A stretch of DNA of 42,138 nt from the IMG/VR virus record IMGVR_UViG_3300009169_000036, positions 1-42,138 of that record; one strand, given 5' to 3'. Source of the stretch: a virus. Shown here one piece after another: positions 21,634-29,986 of this stretch (position 1 is the first letter of the stretch; every line of letters starts with the position of its first letter). Below the pieces are notes generated by a model that saw nothing but the letters and a program-made list of their open reading frames with translations, had not been told where the DNA came from and searched no databases. The position numbers and the translations under genes were made by a program.

Positions 21634-21666
21634 AAAAGAAACCCAGAGCCGCGAACGACTCTGGGT
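21634..21666 (-). terminator. Rho-independent terminator
   Basis: ACCCAGAG (21641-21648) pairs with CTCTGGGT (21659-21666) around 10 bases. On the minus strand it is followed by TTCTTTTTGC. It ends the 68-aa gene. The rest of 21474-21640 holds no gene and presumably the promoter of the 124-aa gene. Confidence 0.85.
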
Positions 21667-21672
21667 CTAGGA

Positions 21673-21879
21673 CTAGCTACGGCGAGCGATCAACTCGGCG
21701 GTGTAGCTGGCGATGTCGCGCTCATCCGCGATGCGCACGATTTCGAGCAGCTGGGGATCGCTAGCCGCGACCCAGCCCTTAGCGATCTCGGTCTTGGCGA
21801 CCGATGCCAGCCTGACAGAGGATGAGGCGCGTGCAAGAACGGGCATTGCGCGTGAAGAAACTACGGTGGTTTTAGTCAT
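21673..21879 (-). CDS. Hypothetical early protein (68 aa)
   Basis: MTKTTVVSSRAMPVLARASS is basic and Ser/Ala-rich; the second half is helical (SVAKTEIAKGW; LEIVRIADERDIASYTAELI). AGGAG 8 bases upstream sets the start at 21877-21879. It is the first minus-strand gene leaving the divergent region and is followed by a terminator after 7 bases. It is therefore probably among the first genes transcribed after infection. Function unknown. Confidence 0.7.
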   Translation of the reverse strand: MTKTTVVSSRAMPVLARASSSVRLASVAKTEIAKGWVAASDPQLLEIVRIADERDIASYTAELIARRS

Positions 21880-22173
21880 GATCTTTACTCCTAGGATGGG
21901 CCACACAACGCGTGTGGTTACAAACACCAGCCTAACGGCGGAGTACTGGGACCCCTATCCACGCACCCGAACCCGAACCCGAAGTCGGTGCCCCTCGTGG
22001 AGTTGAGGGGGGAGGGGACCCACACCCCCGCAATGAGCACTTTTTTGGACTTTTTTGCGCGCCAAACGCCACTACTGCGCATTTTTGTCACTTTCTGAGC
22101 AGCAAAAGTGAATCCGAAGTGACCCACCCCCCTTTTTCTGTGTAGAATCGGGAAAAATTTCTAGGAAATTTTC
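21880..22173. promoter_or_regulatory. Divergent control region between early and late arms
   Basis: 294 bases without a supported gene. It contains a CCACAC/GTGTGG hairpin at about 21901-21918 upstream of the minus-strand gene, three tandem copies of ACCCGA at 21965-21982, and two near-identical tracts CACTTTTTTGGACTTTTTTG at about 22037-22057. A plus-strand promoter can be proposed before the terminase genes: GTGACC (22119-22124), 18 bases, TAGAAT (22143-22148). Confidence 0.6.
22119..22148 (+). promoter_or_regulatory. Possible sigma70-type promoter of the packaging operon
   Basis: GTGACC (4 of 6 match to TTGACA) and TAGAAT (5 of 6 match to TATAAT) are separated by 18 bases and lie 25 bases before the small terminase gene. 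The match is seen in the sequence; activity is inferred. Confidence 0.5.
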
Positions 22174-22743
22174 ATGGGGCATGACGTCCGCACCATCGAT
22201 AAGACTACCAAGCACCGCGCCATAGCCGCGACAGGCGATGCGGGCGTCGGTTTGACCGACCGACAGCGGATTTTCGTCGAATCCATCGCCCGTGGGATGA
22301 ACCAGACCATGGCGGCGCGCACGGCGGGGTACGAATCCCCCAACATGCGCGGCCACCACCTGATGAAGGACCCCAAAATTCAGGACGCGGTCGCGCAATT
22401 CCACCGAAAACACGAAAAATCCATCCAGATGACCCGAAAAAAGGTGATGGAGGGCATGCTGGAGGCCATCGAGATGGCCAAGGTGCAGGCTGACCCCGGC
22501 ACGATGGTCAATGGATGGCGCGAAATCGGGCGGATGTGCGGGTATTACGCCGCTGAGCGCAAAGTCATCGACATCAACATCAGTGCGAAGCGTGTAGTGG
22601 ATAAGTTGGAGACCCTGACGGACGCCGAACTGCTCGAAATGATCTCGAAGGACGAGGAGGCGATCGAGGGGGAGTTCGCGGAAGTGCTGGAAGCGACCCA
22701 AGAGCAGGCCGAAGCGGATTACGCCGCCCAATACGATGATTGA
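22174..22743 (+). CDS. terS: Terminase small subunit
   Basis: 189 residues. After a basic start, GLTDRQRIFVESIARGMNQT and MAARTAGYES form the N-terminal helix-turn-helix that recognises the packaging site. This is the classic small-terminase pattern of an L-T-x-(K/R)-Q-x-x-F-(V/I)-x-x-x-x-x-G start and an A-A-x-x-A-G-Y recognition helix. The middle helices (KSIQMTRKKVMEGMLEAIE) provide oligomerisation, and the acidic C-terminus would contact the large subunit. It is the first gene of the late arm and overlaps the large subunit by 8 bases. Confidence 0.9.
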   Translation: MGHDVRTIDKTTKHRAIAATGDAGVGLTDRQRIFVESIARGMNQTMAARTAGYESPNMRGHHLMKDPKIQDAVAQFHRKHEKSIQMTRKKVMEGMLEAIEMAKVQADPGTMVNGWREIGRMCGYYAAERKVIDINISAKRVVDKLETLTDAELLEMISKDEEAIEGEFAEVLEATQEQAEADYAAQYDD

Positions 22744-24412
22744 CCCTACGACCGAGTCCCTGCAGGAGATGAATCCCAAGCTCCGGCGGGAAATTGCCCG
22801 CCGGGTGCTCGCCCGGCGCTCCCTGATTGAGTTTACCAAGCGGTTTTTGCCGCAGTACAACCCCGGCTGGGTGCACAACGACATTGCCCGGCGTCTGGAG
22901 CACTTCAAGCAGGAGGTCGAGGACCAGTTGTCCCCCCGGCTGATGCTCCTCGTACCGCCGAGGCACGGAAAATCAGAACTGGGTAGCGTCAGATGGCCTG
23001 CGTGGTGCCTCGGGCACCACCCGGAGTGGGAATTTATCAATTGCGGGTACAACCTCGACCTGCCGATGAAGTTTTCCCGGAAGGTGCGGGAGATGATCCG
23101 CGACCCGGCGTTCACAGCGGTGTTCGAGGGGTGCGAGATTGATAAGGAATCGCAGTCCGCCGAGGCGTGGAACACCACGATGGGCGGCGGCTTTACGGCA
23201 GCGGGTGTTGGTGGTGGTATCACCGGGAAGGGCGCGCACATCCTTGGGGTCGACGACCCGATCAAAAATCAACAGGAAGCTGACTCCATCGTCACGCGCG
23301 ACTCGCTATGGGACTGGTACTGGTCCACGGCGTACTCCCGGTTGGCCCCCGGCGGCGGCGTGCTCCTGATCCAGACCTGCTGGTCCGATGATGACCTCGC
23401 CGGTCGCCTGCAGCAGCGGATGTATGACGCCGCGCACGACCCGGAGGCGCACGAGGGCATCGACAACTTCACCGTGATTAAGTACCCCGCCGAAGCGCTG
23501 GAGTGGGAGTACCACAACAAGATCACCGACGTGATCGATCGGTTTGATCACCCCCTCGATCCCAGCCACGTAGAACTACGCACCGCGCAGCGCGAGAAAA
23601 GTATCTCCGTACCCAACGTGATTGATGATACGTACACCCTCCTGCGGATGCCCGGCGAGGCGCTGCACCCCGAGCGGTTCACGGAGTCGATGATCCGGCG
23701 GCTCAAGGCCAACCAGCCGCCGCGCGTGTGGTCCGCGCTGTACCAGCAGAACCCGGTGCCGGACGAGGGTATCTATTTCAAGGATGAGTACTTCAAGTAC
23801 GAGCCGACACCTCCGAGCCACCACAAGCGCAAGGTGTATCAGGCGTGGGACTTCGCCATCGGCGAGAAGACGCAGAACGACTGGACGGTGGGCGTGACCC
23901 TCGTGCAGGACGAGGATGACTACTTACACACAGTCGAATTAGTTCGGTTCAAAGGCGACAGCTTCACGATCGTCGAGGAGATACTTGATTCGGCGGCACG
24001 CTGGGGCTCCGACCGCACCGCGCCGCTCAGCATGGGCTTCGAAGACGGGCAGATATGGCGCGCGATCAAGCCACTGCTCACCAAGCGGATGCGCGAGCGG
24101 CGCATGTACCCGAGCTACGAGGTGTTGAAGCCGTTGACCGACAAAATGGCGCGGGCGCGCCCGCTGCAGGGCCGCATGCAGCAGGGTCGCGTGTACTTCC
24201 CCTTGAATGCGTCGTGGCTGCCACTGGCGAAGAAGGAATTGCTCCGCTTCCCTGCTGGCGCGCACGATGATATTGTGGACGCACTTGCGTGGGCGGTGAC
24301 GCTCGCTATTGGGTCTGCGCCGCCAAGAGGTGCCGCACCACCCAAAATCAAAAGTTGGAAAGACAAGCTCACGGCGTTTGGTGTGGGCGAGACCAGCCAC
24401 ATGGGAGCTTAA
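22736..24412 (+). CDS. terL: Terminase large subunit (ATPase/nuclease)
   Basis: 558 residues. The N-terminal ATPase has Walker A PPRHGK79SE and a Walker B-like HILGVDD174PIK. The C-terminal RNase H-like nuclease has D372 in YQAWDFAIG, an acidic pair in GFED (436-437), and HDD512IVD515ALAWA at the end, which together form the metal site. This is the complete motor that cuts concatemers and drives DNA into the prohead. The close overlap with the small subunit is usual. The D-W-T-V-G-V-T nuclease start is typical of P22/T4-like large subunits with Terminase_6-type C-terminal domains. Confidence 0.96.
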   Translation: MIDPTTESLQEMNPKLRREIARRVLARRSLIEFTKRFLPQYNPGWVHNDIARRLEHFKQEVEDQLSPRLMLLVPPRHGKSELGSVRWPAWCLGHHPEWEFINCGYNLDLPMKFSRKVREMIRDPAFTAVFEGCEIDKESQSAEAWNTTMGGGFTAAGVGGGITGKGAHILGVDDPIKNQQEADSIVTRDSLWDWYWSTAYSRLAPGGGVLLIQTCWSDDDLAGRLQQRMYDAAHDPEAHEGIDNFTVIKYPAEALEWEYHNKITDVIDRFDHPLDPSHVELRTAQREKSISVPNVIDDTYTLLRMPGEALHPERFTESMIRRLKANQPPRVWSALYQQNPVPDEGIYFKDEYFKYEPTPPSHHKRKVYQAWDFAIGEKTQNDWTVGVTLVQDEDDYLHTVELVRFKGDSFTIVEEILDSAARWGSDRTAPLSMGFEDGQIWRAIKPLLTKRMRERRMYPSYEVLKPLTDKMARARPLQGRMQQGRVYFPLNASWLPLAKKELLRFPAGAHDDIVDALAWAVTLAIGSAPPRGAAPPKIKSWKDKLTAFGVGETSHMGA

Positions 24413-24413
24413 T

Positions 24414-24686
24414 ATGACCAAGAAAAACCTGACTGCTGAAGTGACCGTACGCGTACTGGGTAAGGAGCTGACCAAGGCGGAGGCGGAGGAGCTATACGCC
24501 GCGCTCGGTAGCGCGCTGGGGAAAAGCCCGTTCACGTTTGTACCGGGCGTCCCGTACTACCGGCCGATGTGGAATGCGGATTTGATTGGTACACAGGTGC
24601 GCAGCCCCAGCGACGCGGCTGACCCGTACAGGATAAATTACGCTGCGACCAACACTAGCGCGATGGTCGAGAAAATCATTAATTAG
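24414..24686 (+). CDS. Hypothetical protein between terminase and portal (90 aa)
   Basis: The start at 24414 follows a GGGAG site 6 bases upstream. The protein begins with MTKKNLTAEVTVRVLGKELT and contains an acidic helix (KAEAEELYAALGSALG). It is followed by a Tyr/Pro-rich stretch (VPGVPYYRPMWN). No family is recognised. Because it sits between large terminase and portal, a minor packaging or head role is possible. Confidence 0.7.
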   Translation: MTKKNLTAEVTVRVLGKELTKAEAEELYAALGSALGKSPFTFVPGVPYYRPMWNADLIGTQVRSPSDAADPYRINYAATNTSAMVEKIIN

Positions 24687-24698
24687 GGGTACGACGCA

Positions 24699-26858
24699 AT
24701 GCCGATCAACTCAGAAGTCGCGCTCGACCAGTGGCTGCGCTACCAGTTCATACGAGACAACGGCCACGCCGACTTCGTACGCAAAGCGGACGTCTGCAAC
24801 AACTTCTTTGCCGGACAGCAGTGGAACCCCAACGATCTGGCGTTGCTACAGGCGCAGAAGCGCCCGGCGCTGACGATCAACAAGATTCTCAGCACCATAT
24901 CCAACGTTCTCGGCGAACAGATCGAGCAGCGCAGCGATATTTCCTTCCAGCCACGCAGCGGCGCGCCCGTTGAAACCGCCACCACGCTGACGAAGGTGTT
25001 CCGGCAGATTTCGGACGCCAACCAGCTGGAGTGGCTGCGCTCGGATATGTTCTGCGACGGGATCATCTCCAGCCGGGGCTTTCTGGACGTGCGGCTCGAC
25101 TTCACCGACAGCATGACCGGGGAAGTGCGCATAACGCGGATGAACCCGAAGAACGTGTTGATCGACCCGGACGCCGAGGACTACGACCCCGACACGTGGA
25201 ACGACGTCATGGCCACGAAGTGGGTGACGTGGCAGGACATCGAGATGCTGTACGGCAGCGCCGACGCCGAAGTCCTGAAAAATCGCGGCGACAGCTTCTT
25301 CGCCTACGGGTACGACTCCATCGAGCGCGACCGCGATCGTTTCGGGTCGATGTACAACAACGGATACTATGCGGGGCCGTGGGACCAGAGCGCGGTGACG
25401 AGGAATATCCGCGTCATCGAGCGTCAGTGCAAGAAATTGACGCGGTTGAAGCACTTCGTCGACGTCAAAACCGGTGATATGCGCCCCATTCCCGACACGT
25501 GGGACAAGCAGAAGATCGCCATGGTCGCCCAGCAGTACGGGCTCGGCCAGACCACCAAGCTGGTCAAACGTATCTACTGGACGGTCACCGCCGACAACGT
25601 GGAGCTGCACAGCGCGTGGTCGCCCTACAAATATTTCACGCTCGTACCCTACTTCCCCTATTTCCGGCATGGCCGCACCATCGGGCTGGTGGAGAACCTG
25701 CTCGGTCCGCAGGAGTACCTGAACAAGGTTACGTCCCAAGAGCTGCACGTCATCAACACCACGGCGAACAGCGGGTGGATTGTGCAGACCGGCAAGCTGC
25801 TCAACATGTCCATCGAGGAGTTGGAGCAGCGCGGCGCGGAGACCGGGCTGGTCGCCGAGGTGGAGGGTCCGGCAGGCGAAGCGCTGACGAAAATTGCTCC
25901 GAACCAGACCCCGCAGGGGCTGGACCGGTTCAGCTACAAGGCTGAGGAGTACATCAAATCCATCTCCGGCGTGTCGGATTACCAGACCGGCAACGCGCGC
26001 GAGGACGTGTCAGCCAAGGCGGTTGCCCTGAACCAGAACCGTGGGGCGATGAACAACGCCAAACCAATGGATTCCATGCACCGCACAGATTACATTCTGG
26101 CGCGGAACATTCTGGCGATCGTGCAGGAGTACTACTCCGAGCCGCGCATCATGAACATCGTGTCCAACCGGATCACCGGTGACCAAGAAGAACTTAAAGT
26201 GAACCAGCCCGACCCGGCCACCGGGACGATCACCAACGACCTGACCATCGGCGAATACGACGTGGTGGTGTCCAGCACGCCCACTCGCGAGACGCTGGAG
26301 GACAGCCAGTTTGAGCAGGCTATCTCCCTGCGGGAGCTGGGCATACAGCTGCCCGACGAGGTGTTGATCGAGAACAGCCGCCTGAACAAGCGCGCCGACA
26401 TCATCAAGACCATGCGCGCGGAGTCCGAGTCGACCGAGGCGCAGTACGCAGCGCAGCTCGCGAAACTGCAGGCTGAGATGGAGCTGGCCAAGATCAAGGC
26501 CGATTCGGCCCGGATTGAAGCCGACGCGCTGCTGAAAAAGGCCAAGGCCGCCGAAGTCCAGCAGAAAACACAGCAGGATGCGCAGGGCGACCCCACCGCG
26601 CAGATCGAGGCGCAGGCCAAGATGCAGCAGTCGGCACAGGACCTGCGCATCAGCGCCCTCGAAGCGCAGCAGGCTGCGGCGCAGCGCGAGGACGAAATGC
26701 GGCTGACGATGCAGGAGCTGGAACAGAAGCTGCTCGCGGCTGAGCAGTTGCATGACCAGAAGATGCGGCACAAAGATGAAGAACATGCTGTTGCAATGAA
26801 AGTCAAAAAAGAGCAAGCTGCAGCAAAGCCAAAACCCACTAAGGAGAAAGCAAAATGA
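24699..26858 (+). CDS. Portal protein, P22-like
   Basis: 719 residues, the usual size for P22-type portals. Family features include the N-terminal region with C-N-N-F-F-A-G-Q-Q-W and RPALTINKI, the NPKNVLIDPDAEDYDPDTW block, the crown/stem region with PYFPYFRHGRTIGLV, and ISGVSDYQTGNAREDVSAKA near residue 425. The last 150 residues form a long Ala/Gln/Lys-rich coiled coil, as in the P22 barrel. The protein forms the dodecameric DNA gate at one capsid vertex and links to the terminase and the tail adaptor. It overlaps the scaffold gene by 4 bases. Confidence 0.93.
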   Translation: MPINSEVALDQWLRYQFIRDNGHADFVRKADVCNNFFAGQQWNPNDLALLQAQKRPALTINKILSTISNVLGEQIEQRSDISFQPRSGAPVETATTLTKVFRQISDANQLEWLRSDMFCDGIISSRGFLDVRLDFTDSMTGEVRITRMNPKNVLIDPDAEDYDPDTWNDVMATKWVTWQDIEMLYGSADAEVLKNRGDSFFAYGYDSIERDRDRFGSMYNNGYYAGPWDQSAVTRNIRVIERQCKKLTRLKHFVDVKTGDMRPIPDTWDKQKIAMVAQQYGLGQTTKLVKRIYWTVTADNVELHSAWSPYKYFTLVPYFPYFRHGRTIGLVENLLGPQEYLNKVTSQELHVINTTANSGWIVQTGKLLNMSIEELEQRGAETGLVAEVEGPAGEALTKIAPNQTPQGLDRFSYKAEEYIKSISGVSDYQTGNAREDVSAKAVALNQNRGAMNNAKPMDSMHRTDYILARNILAIVQEYYSEPRIMNIVSNRITGDQEELKVNQPDPATGTITNDLTIGEYDVVVSSTPTRETLEDSQFEQAISLRELGIQLPDEVLIENSRLNKRADIIKTMRAESESTEAQYAAQLAKLQAEMELAKIKADSARIEADALLKKAKAAEVQQKTQQDAQGDPTAQIEAQAKMQQSAQDLRISALEAQQAAAQREDEMRLTMQELEQKLLAAEQLHDQKMRHKDEEHAVAMKVKKEQAAAKPKPTKEKAK

Positions 26859-27757
26859 GTGACCCCGCCGAGAATGTAGACCGTGGCGACGAACTGGAGC
26901 CCATTGTCGAAGAGGTGGTAGAGCCCGCAGAACTCACAGAAGAGGAGCAGCTCGAACTGCCCGGACTGGAGGCCGAAGCGGAGCCGGAGGAAGTTGAAGC
27001 CAAGGGCGTCCTGATCCCGAAAGAGCGTTTTGACGCCGCAGTACAGCGCGAGCGGTCGGAGAAGGAGCGCGTCGCCGCGCAACTGGCTGAGTTGCAGAAG
27101 CGCGAGGCAGACCGGGCGGTGTCGGCGGACATGCAGCAGGCGGCGGCCAAGATCAAGGTCATGATTAAGGACCACACGCAGCTGTTGGCTGACGGCGAGC
27201 TGGATAAAGCCTCTGAGCTGATGGGTGATATCCTCCAGCTCCAGAGCGACATGGCCGATCGACGATCGCAGGCCTATGCCGATCAGGGTCGGTCGCAGGC
27301 CAAGAGCGAGATTCAGTACGACGGGGTTGTAGCCCAATTGGAGATGGAATATCCGGAAATTAACCCGGACGATGTTGAAAATTTCGACCGCGAGGCGGTG
27401 CGCAAGGTGCAGGCCTACATGACAGGCCTGATGCAGACCGAAAACTTGACAGCCAGCAAGGCGCTCAAGGAGGCAGTCACCACCATATTGGGGGCCAAGC
27501 GCGCGGCGGAAGATCAGAGCGACGACGCTAAACGGCGCGCAGCGGAGGAGTTGGGTATGCGCCGCAAAGAGGCGGCGGTCACCAAAAACCTCGCCGCGCA
27601 GGGCAAGCAGCCCGCCAACCTCAAGGATGTGGGCAAGGACCACGACAAAGAGGGTGGTCCGCTCGACGCGTCAGCTGTGATGAAGCTGAGTCAGGAGGAA
27701 TTTAACAAGCTCCCCGAAGATAAACTGGCGCAGATGCGTGGTGATTATATCGGGTAG
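26855..27757 (+). CDS. Scaffolding protein (putative)
   Basis: 300 residues, very acidic at the N-terminus (EVVEPAELTEEEQLELPGLE) and then strongly helical (FDAAVQRERSEKERVAAQL; SADMQQAAAKIKVMIKDHT). The C-terminus is basic and polar. Size, composition, coiled coils and position between portal and capsid genes are all typical of phage scaffold proteins, which guide prohead assembly and leave before packaging. There is no protease motif. Sequence similarity to a known scaffold is not evident, so the call rests on features and context. Confidence 0.8.
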   Translation: MSDPAENVDRGDELEPIVEEVVEPAELTEEEQLELPGLEAEAEPEEVEAKGVLIPKERFDAAVQRERSEKERVAAQLAELQKREADRAVSADMQQAAAKIKVMIKDHTQLLADGELDKASELMGDILQLQSDMADRRSQAYADQGRSQAKSEIQYDGVVAQLEMEYPEINPDDVENFDREAVRKVQAYMTGLMQTENLTASKALKEAVTTILGAKRAAEDQSDDAKRRAAEELGMRRKEAAVTKNLAAQGKQPANLKDVGKDHDKEGGPLDASAVMKLSQEEFNKLPEDKLAQMRGDYIG

Positions 27758-27927
27758 TTTCCTTTTCAAATTTTTTGGATTATAGTCAAGACAACTCGCG
27801 CTGGGGCCATGCGATATTGGCCCCCGATTCAACCACGTTAAGGCTGTTTTATTCGCAGGTGGCAGCGATACGCCATAAACAGGTAAGACAACTTTCTTAT
27901 TAACGTGACCCGTGGAGGGTAGCCAAC
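27758..27927 (+). promoter_or_regulatory. Structured leader of the major capsid gene
   Basis: The 170-base gap has TATAGT (27781-27786) as a possible -10 box with a weak -35. A hairpin follows, GGGGCCA 27803-27809 with TGGCCCC 27818-27824. A nested set comes next: CACGTTAA 27834-27841 with TTAACGTG 27900-27907, CTGTTT 27844-27849 with AAACAG 27877-27882, and TGGC 27860-27863 with GCCA 27872-27875. GGAGGG lies 8 bases before the capsid ATG. There is no T-run, so this is a leader and not a terminator. Confidence 0.6.
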
Positions 27928-29046
27928 ATGGCATTAACTAATTTCGGCCTGCTCACATCTGAGCAGAAAACAATCTGGAGTATGGACCTGTGGAAGCAGG
28001 CCCGTAACTACTCCTTCGTCAACCAATTCCTCGGCAAAGACTCCAACTCGATCATCCAGCACATCACTGAGCTGAAGAAGTCAGAGAAGGGTGCTCGCGC
28101 CGTTATCACCCTGCTGGCCGACCTCGAAGGGGACGGTATCGCTGGTGACCGCACGCTGGAAGGCAACGAAGAGGCAATGAAGTCCTACGATCAAGTGATT
28201 CGTCTGGACCAGCTGCGTCACGCCAACCGGCACGAAGGTCGTATGGCCGATCAGAAGTCTATCGTCGAGTTTCGTAACAACTCTCGCGACGTGCTGGCTT
28301 ACTGGCTGGCTGATCGCGTCGACCAGCTTGCGTTCCTGACGATGGCAGGTATGACCTACAACAACGCCAACTCTGGCGGGCAGCGCGTAGGTTCCGACCT
28401 GACCTATCTGGAGTTCAACGCGGACATCGTCGCACCGTCCTCCAAGCGCGTTGGCTACTGGAACTACAACGGCGGTACCAACCCCGTTTTCGTCCCCGGT
28501 GGCGCATCCAGCTCCGTTGCTGCAGAAGACACCCCCCGTTGGGAGCTGTTCGTGCAGCTGAAAGCCTATGCCAAGGACAACTACATCCGTGGTGTGAAGG
28601 AGAAAGGTGGTGAGGAAACTTATCATTGCTTCCTGTCTCCACAGGCGATGGCCAAGCTGAAGTTGGACAACACCTACATGCTGAACCTGCGTCATGCGCA
28701 GCCGCGCGGTGATAGTAACCAGTTGTTCACTGGCAGCTCAGTGAAGATCGATGGTATCTATTTCCACGAGTTCCGTCATGTACCCAACACCCGTCTTGCC
28801 CCCGGTGGTAGCAAGTATGGTGGTGGTTCAATCGACGGCTGTCAGATTCTGTTCTGTGGTGCTCAGGCACTCGGTATGGCTGACATCGGCGCGCCGGAAT
28901 GGAACGAGAAGGGCTTTGATTACGACAACCAGCAGGGCATTTCCACTGGAAAAATCCTCGGTTTCAAGAAGCCTCAATTCTACACGCAATACTCAGGCGG
29001 CACCGTGGAAGATCACGGCGTTATCTCCTGCTACGTTGCACAGTAA
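27928..29046 (+). CDS. Major capsid protein, N4-gp56 family
   Basis: 372 residues. The N-terminus with the block W-S-M-D-L-W-K-Q-A-R and FVNQFLGKDSNSIIQHITEL, then AVITLLADLEGDGIAGDRTLEGNEEA, is the conserved start of the N4-gp56 HK97-fold capsid family. The D-Q-V-I-R-L-D-Q-L-R-H segment, the helix VLAYWLADRVDQLAFLTMAG and the C-terminal GISTGKILGFKKPQFYTQYS also match this family. It forms the icosahedral shell. A strong GGAGGG site and a structured leader point to high late expression. Confidence 0.95.
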   Translation: MALTNFGLLTSEQKTIWSMDLWKQARNYSFVNQFLGKDSNSIIQHITELKKSEKGARAVITLLADLEGDGIAGDRTLEGNEEAMKSYDQVIRLDQLRHANRHEGRMADQKSIVEFRNNSRDVLAYWLADRVDQLAFLTMAGMTYNNANSGGQRVGSDLTYLEFNADIVAPSSKRVGYWNYNGGTNPVFVPGGASSSVAAEDTPRWELFVQLKAYAKDNYIRGVKEKGGEETYHCFLSPQAMAKLKLDNTYMLNLRHAQPRGDSNQLFTGSSVKIDGIYFHEFRHVPNTRLAPGGSKYGGGSIDGCQILFCGAQALGMADIGAPEWNEKGFDYDNQQGISTGKILGFKKPQFYTQYSGGTVEDHGVISCYVAQ

Positions 29047-29059
29047 GGAGTAAAGTACT

Positions 29060-29503
29060 ATGGCACGTTTAACAACTGCACGTTCTGCTCAGACTGTTCT
29101 GAGCGCGTTCTTCGCGTTTAAACACGACGATACGATGGTTTCCACCGCTGGTGGTGCCGCCGTAGACTTCGGTTCGTCCAACACGTCCGCCACGACTGTC
29201 GTAGCGATTCCCCTGCCGCCGAATTCTATGGTGGTGGGTGGGGCCGTCACCCGGCAGGAGGCGTTCGATGCTGCAACCTACAACGTCACTGTCGGTGACT
29301 CTTCCAGTGCCGCTCGGTACCTTGGAAGCACTGATGTGAAGGCGACGGGTTCCACAGCGTTGGTACCTACCGGGTTCCTCAACACAACTGGCCTGAACAT
29401 CGAACTGACGTTCACCGCCGCTGATGCTTGTACGACTGGCGAAGCAGTGGTTCGAGTCGACTACATCGTGTTGAATCGTTCGACGGAAGTACAAATCGCT
29501 TAA
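29060..29503 (+). CDS. Head decoration-like protein (147 aa)
   Basis: A basic N-terminus is followed by a beta-rich, Thr/Ala/Val-rich protein with regular strands (SATTVVAIPLPPNSMVVGG; YNVTVGDSSSAARYL; GLNIELTFTAADACTTGEAV). This composition and its place just after the capsid gene are typical of phage capsid decoration or head-fibre-like proteins. GGAG 10 bases upstream gives the start. It is followed by a terminator, so capsid and decoration form one highly expressed unit. The assignment is by context and composition only. Confidence 0.65.
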   Translation: MARLTTARSAQTVLSAFFAFKHDDTMVSTAGGAAVDFGSSNTSATTVVAIPLPPNSMVVGGAVTRQEAFDAATYNVTVGDSSSAARYLGSTDVKATGSTALVPTGFLNTTGLNIELTFTAADACTTGEAVVRVDYIVLNRSTEVQIA

Positions 29504-29516
29504 AAGCGATAACTGA

Positions 29517-29542
29517 AGGAGGGGCCTCACGGCCCCTTTTTT
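29517..29542 (+). terminator. Rho-independent terminator after the capsid unit
   Basis: AGGGGCC (29520-29526), a TCAC loop and GGCCCCT (29531-29537) form a 7-bp stem followed by six T residues. Some read-through would be needed to express the genes downstream unless they have their own promoter. Confidence 0.92.
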
Positions 29543-29563
29543 CTCACACACTAGGAGCTATTT

Positions 29564-29986
29564 ATGCCGTTATTTACCCTGCATCGCAATTACGTTCTAC
29601 GCACTACCAAAGGACACTCAATTGCGTTCGAAAAAGGCAAGCCTACGCACGTACCGCCTATTTGCATAGAGGACGCCGTTGCTATCGGCGCAATCCCCGT
29701 GGACGCGGCTGTCAATGTGTTGGGCGATGAAAAACCGGAAGTGACACCACTCACACCAGATCAACGGAAGGCGGCTATATTTGCGGCCTTCGATACCATG
29801 TCTGCTCGCGAAGAGCGGATAGACTTTACTGCCAGCGGCGTGCCCAATGCCAAGCGCATACCCGCGCTGGTCGGTTTTGAAATCACCCCATCAGAGCGTG
29901 ATACGTACTGGCTGGAATACCGGGCCAAGCAGCAAGAAGCCAAAGACCAAGCAGAGCTTGACGCCAGTATGGGGGCTGTTGCCTGA
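29564..29986 (+). CDS. Head-region hypothetical protein (140 aa)
   Basis: The first half is beta-like (TLHRNYVLRTTKGHSIAFEK; PPICIEDAVAIGAIPVDAA), as in small beta-sandwich phage head proteins. The second half is helical (DQRKAAIFAAFDTMSAREE, with a basic patch). AGGAG 8 bases upstream fixes the start. It lies between the capsid unit and the adaptor-like gene and overlaps the latter by one base (TGATG). It is probably a virion or assembly protein; no family is recognised. Confidence 0.65.
   Translation: MPLFTLHRNYVLRTTKGHSIAFEKGKPTHVPPICIEDAVAIGAIPVDAAVNVLGDEKPEVTPLTPDQRKAAIFAAFDTMSAREERIDFTASGVPNAKRIPALVGFEITPSERDTYWLEYRAKQQEAKDQAELDASMGAVA

Noticed and set aside
22072-23265. 397-codon minus-strand open frame opposite the terminase genes
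   Set aside because: It lies fully antisense to the clear small and large terminase genes; its translation is low in secondary-structure pattern and rich in R, H, P and S. It is a shadow of GC-rich codon use.
26132-27643. 503-codon minus-strand open frame opposite portal and scaffold
   Set aside because: Antisense to the portal C-terminus and scaffold. The translation is a Ser/Ala/Cys/Arg-rich low-complexity sequence that mirrors the Ala/Gln coiled coil of the true genes.
27803-27824. Terminator before the capsid gene
   Set aside because: The GGGGCCA/TGGCCCC stem is followed by CCGATTC with no T-run; it is better seen as part of a leader.
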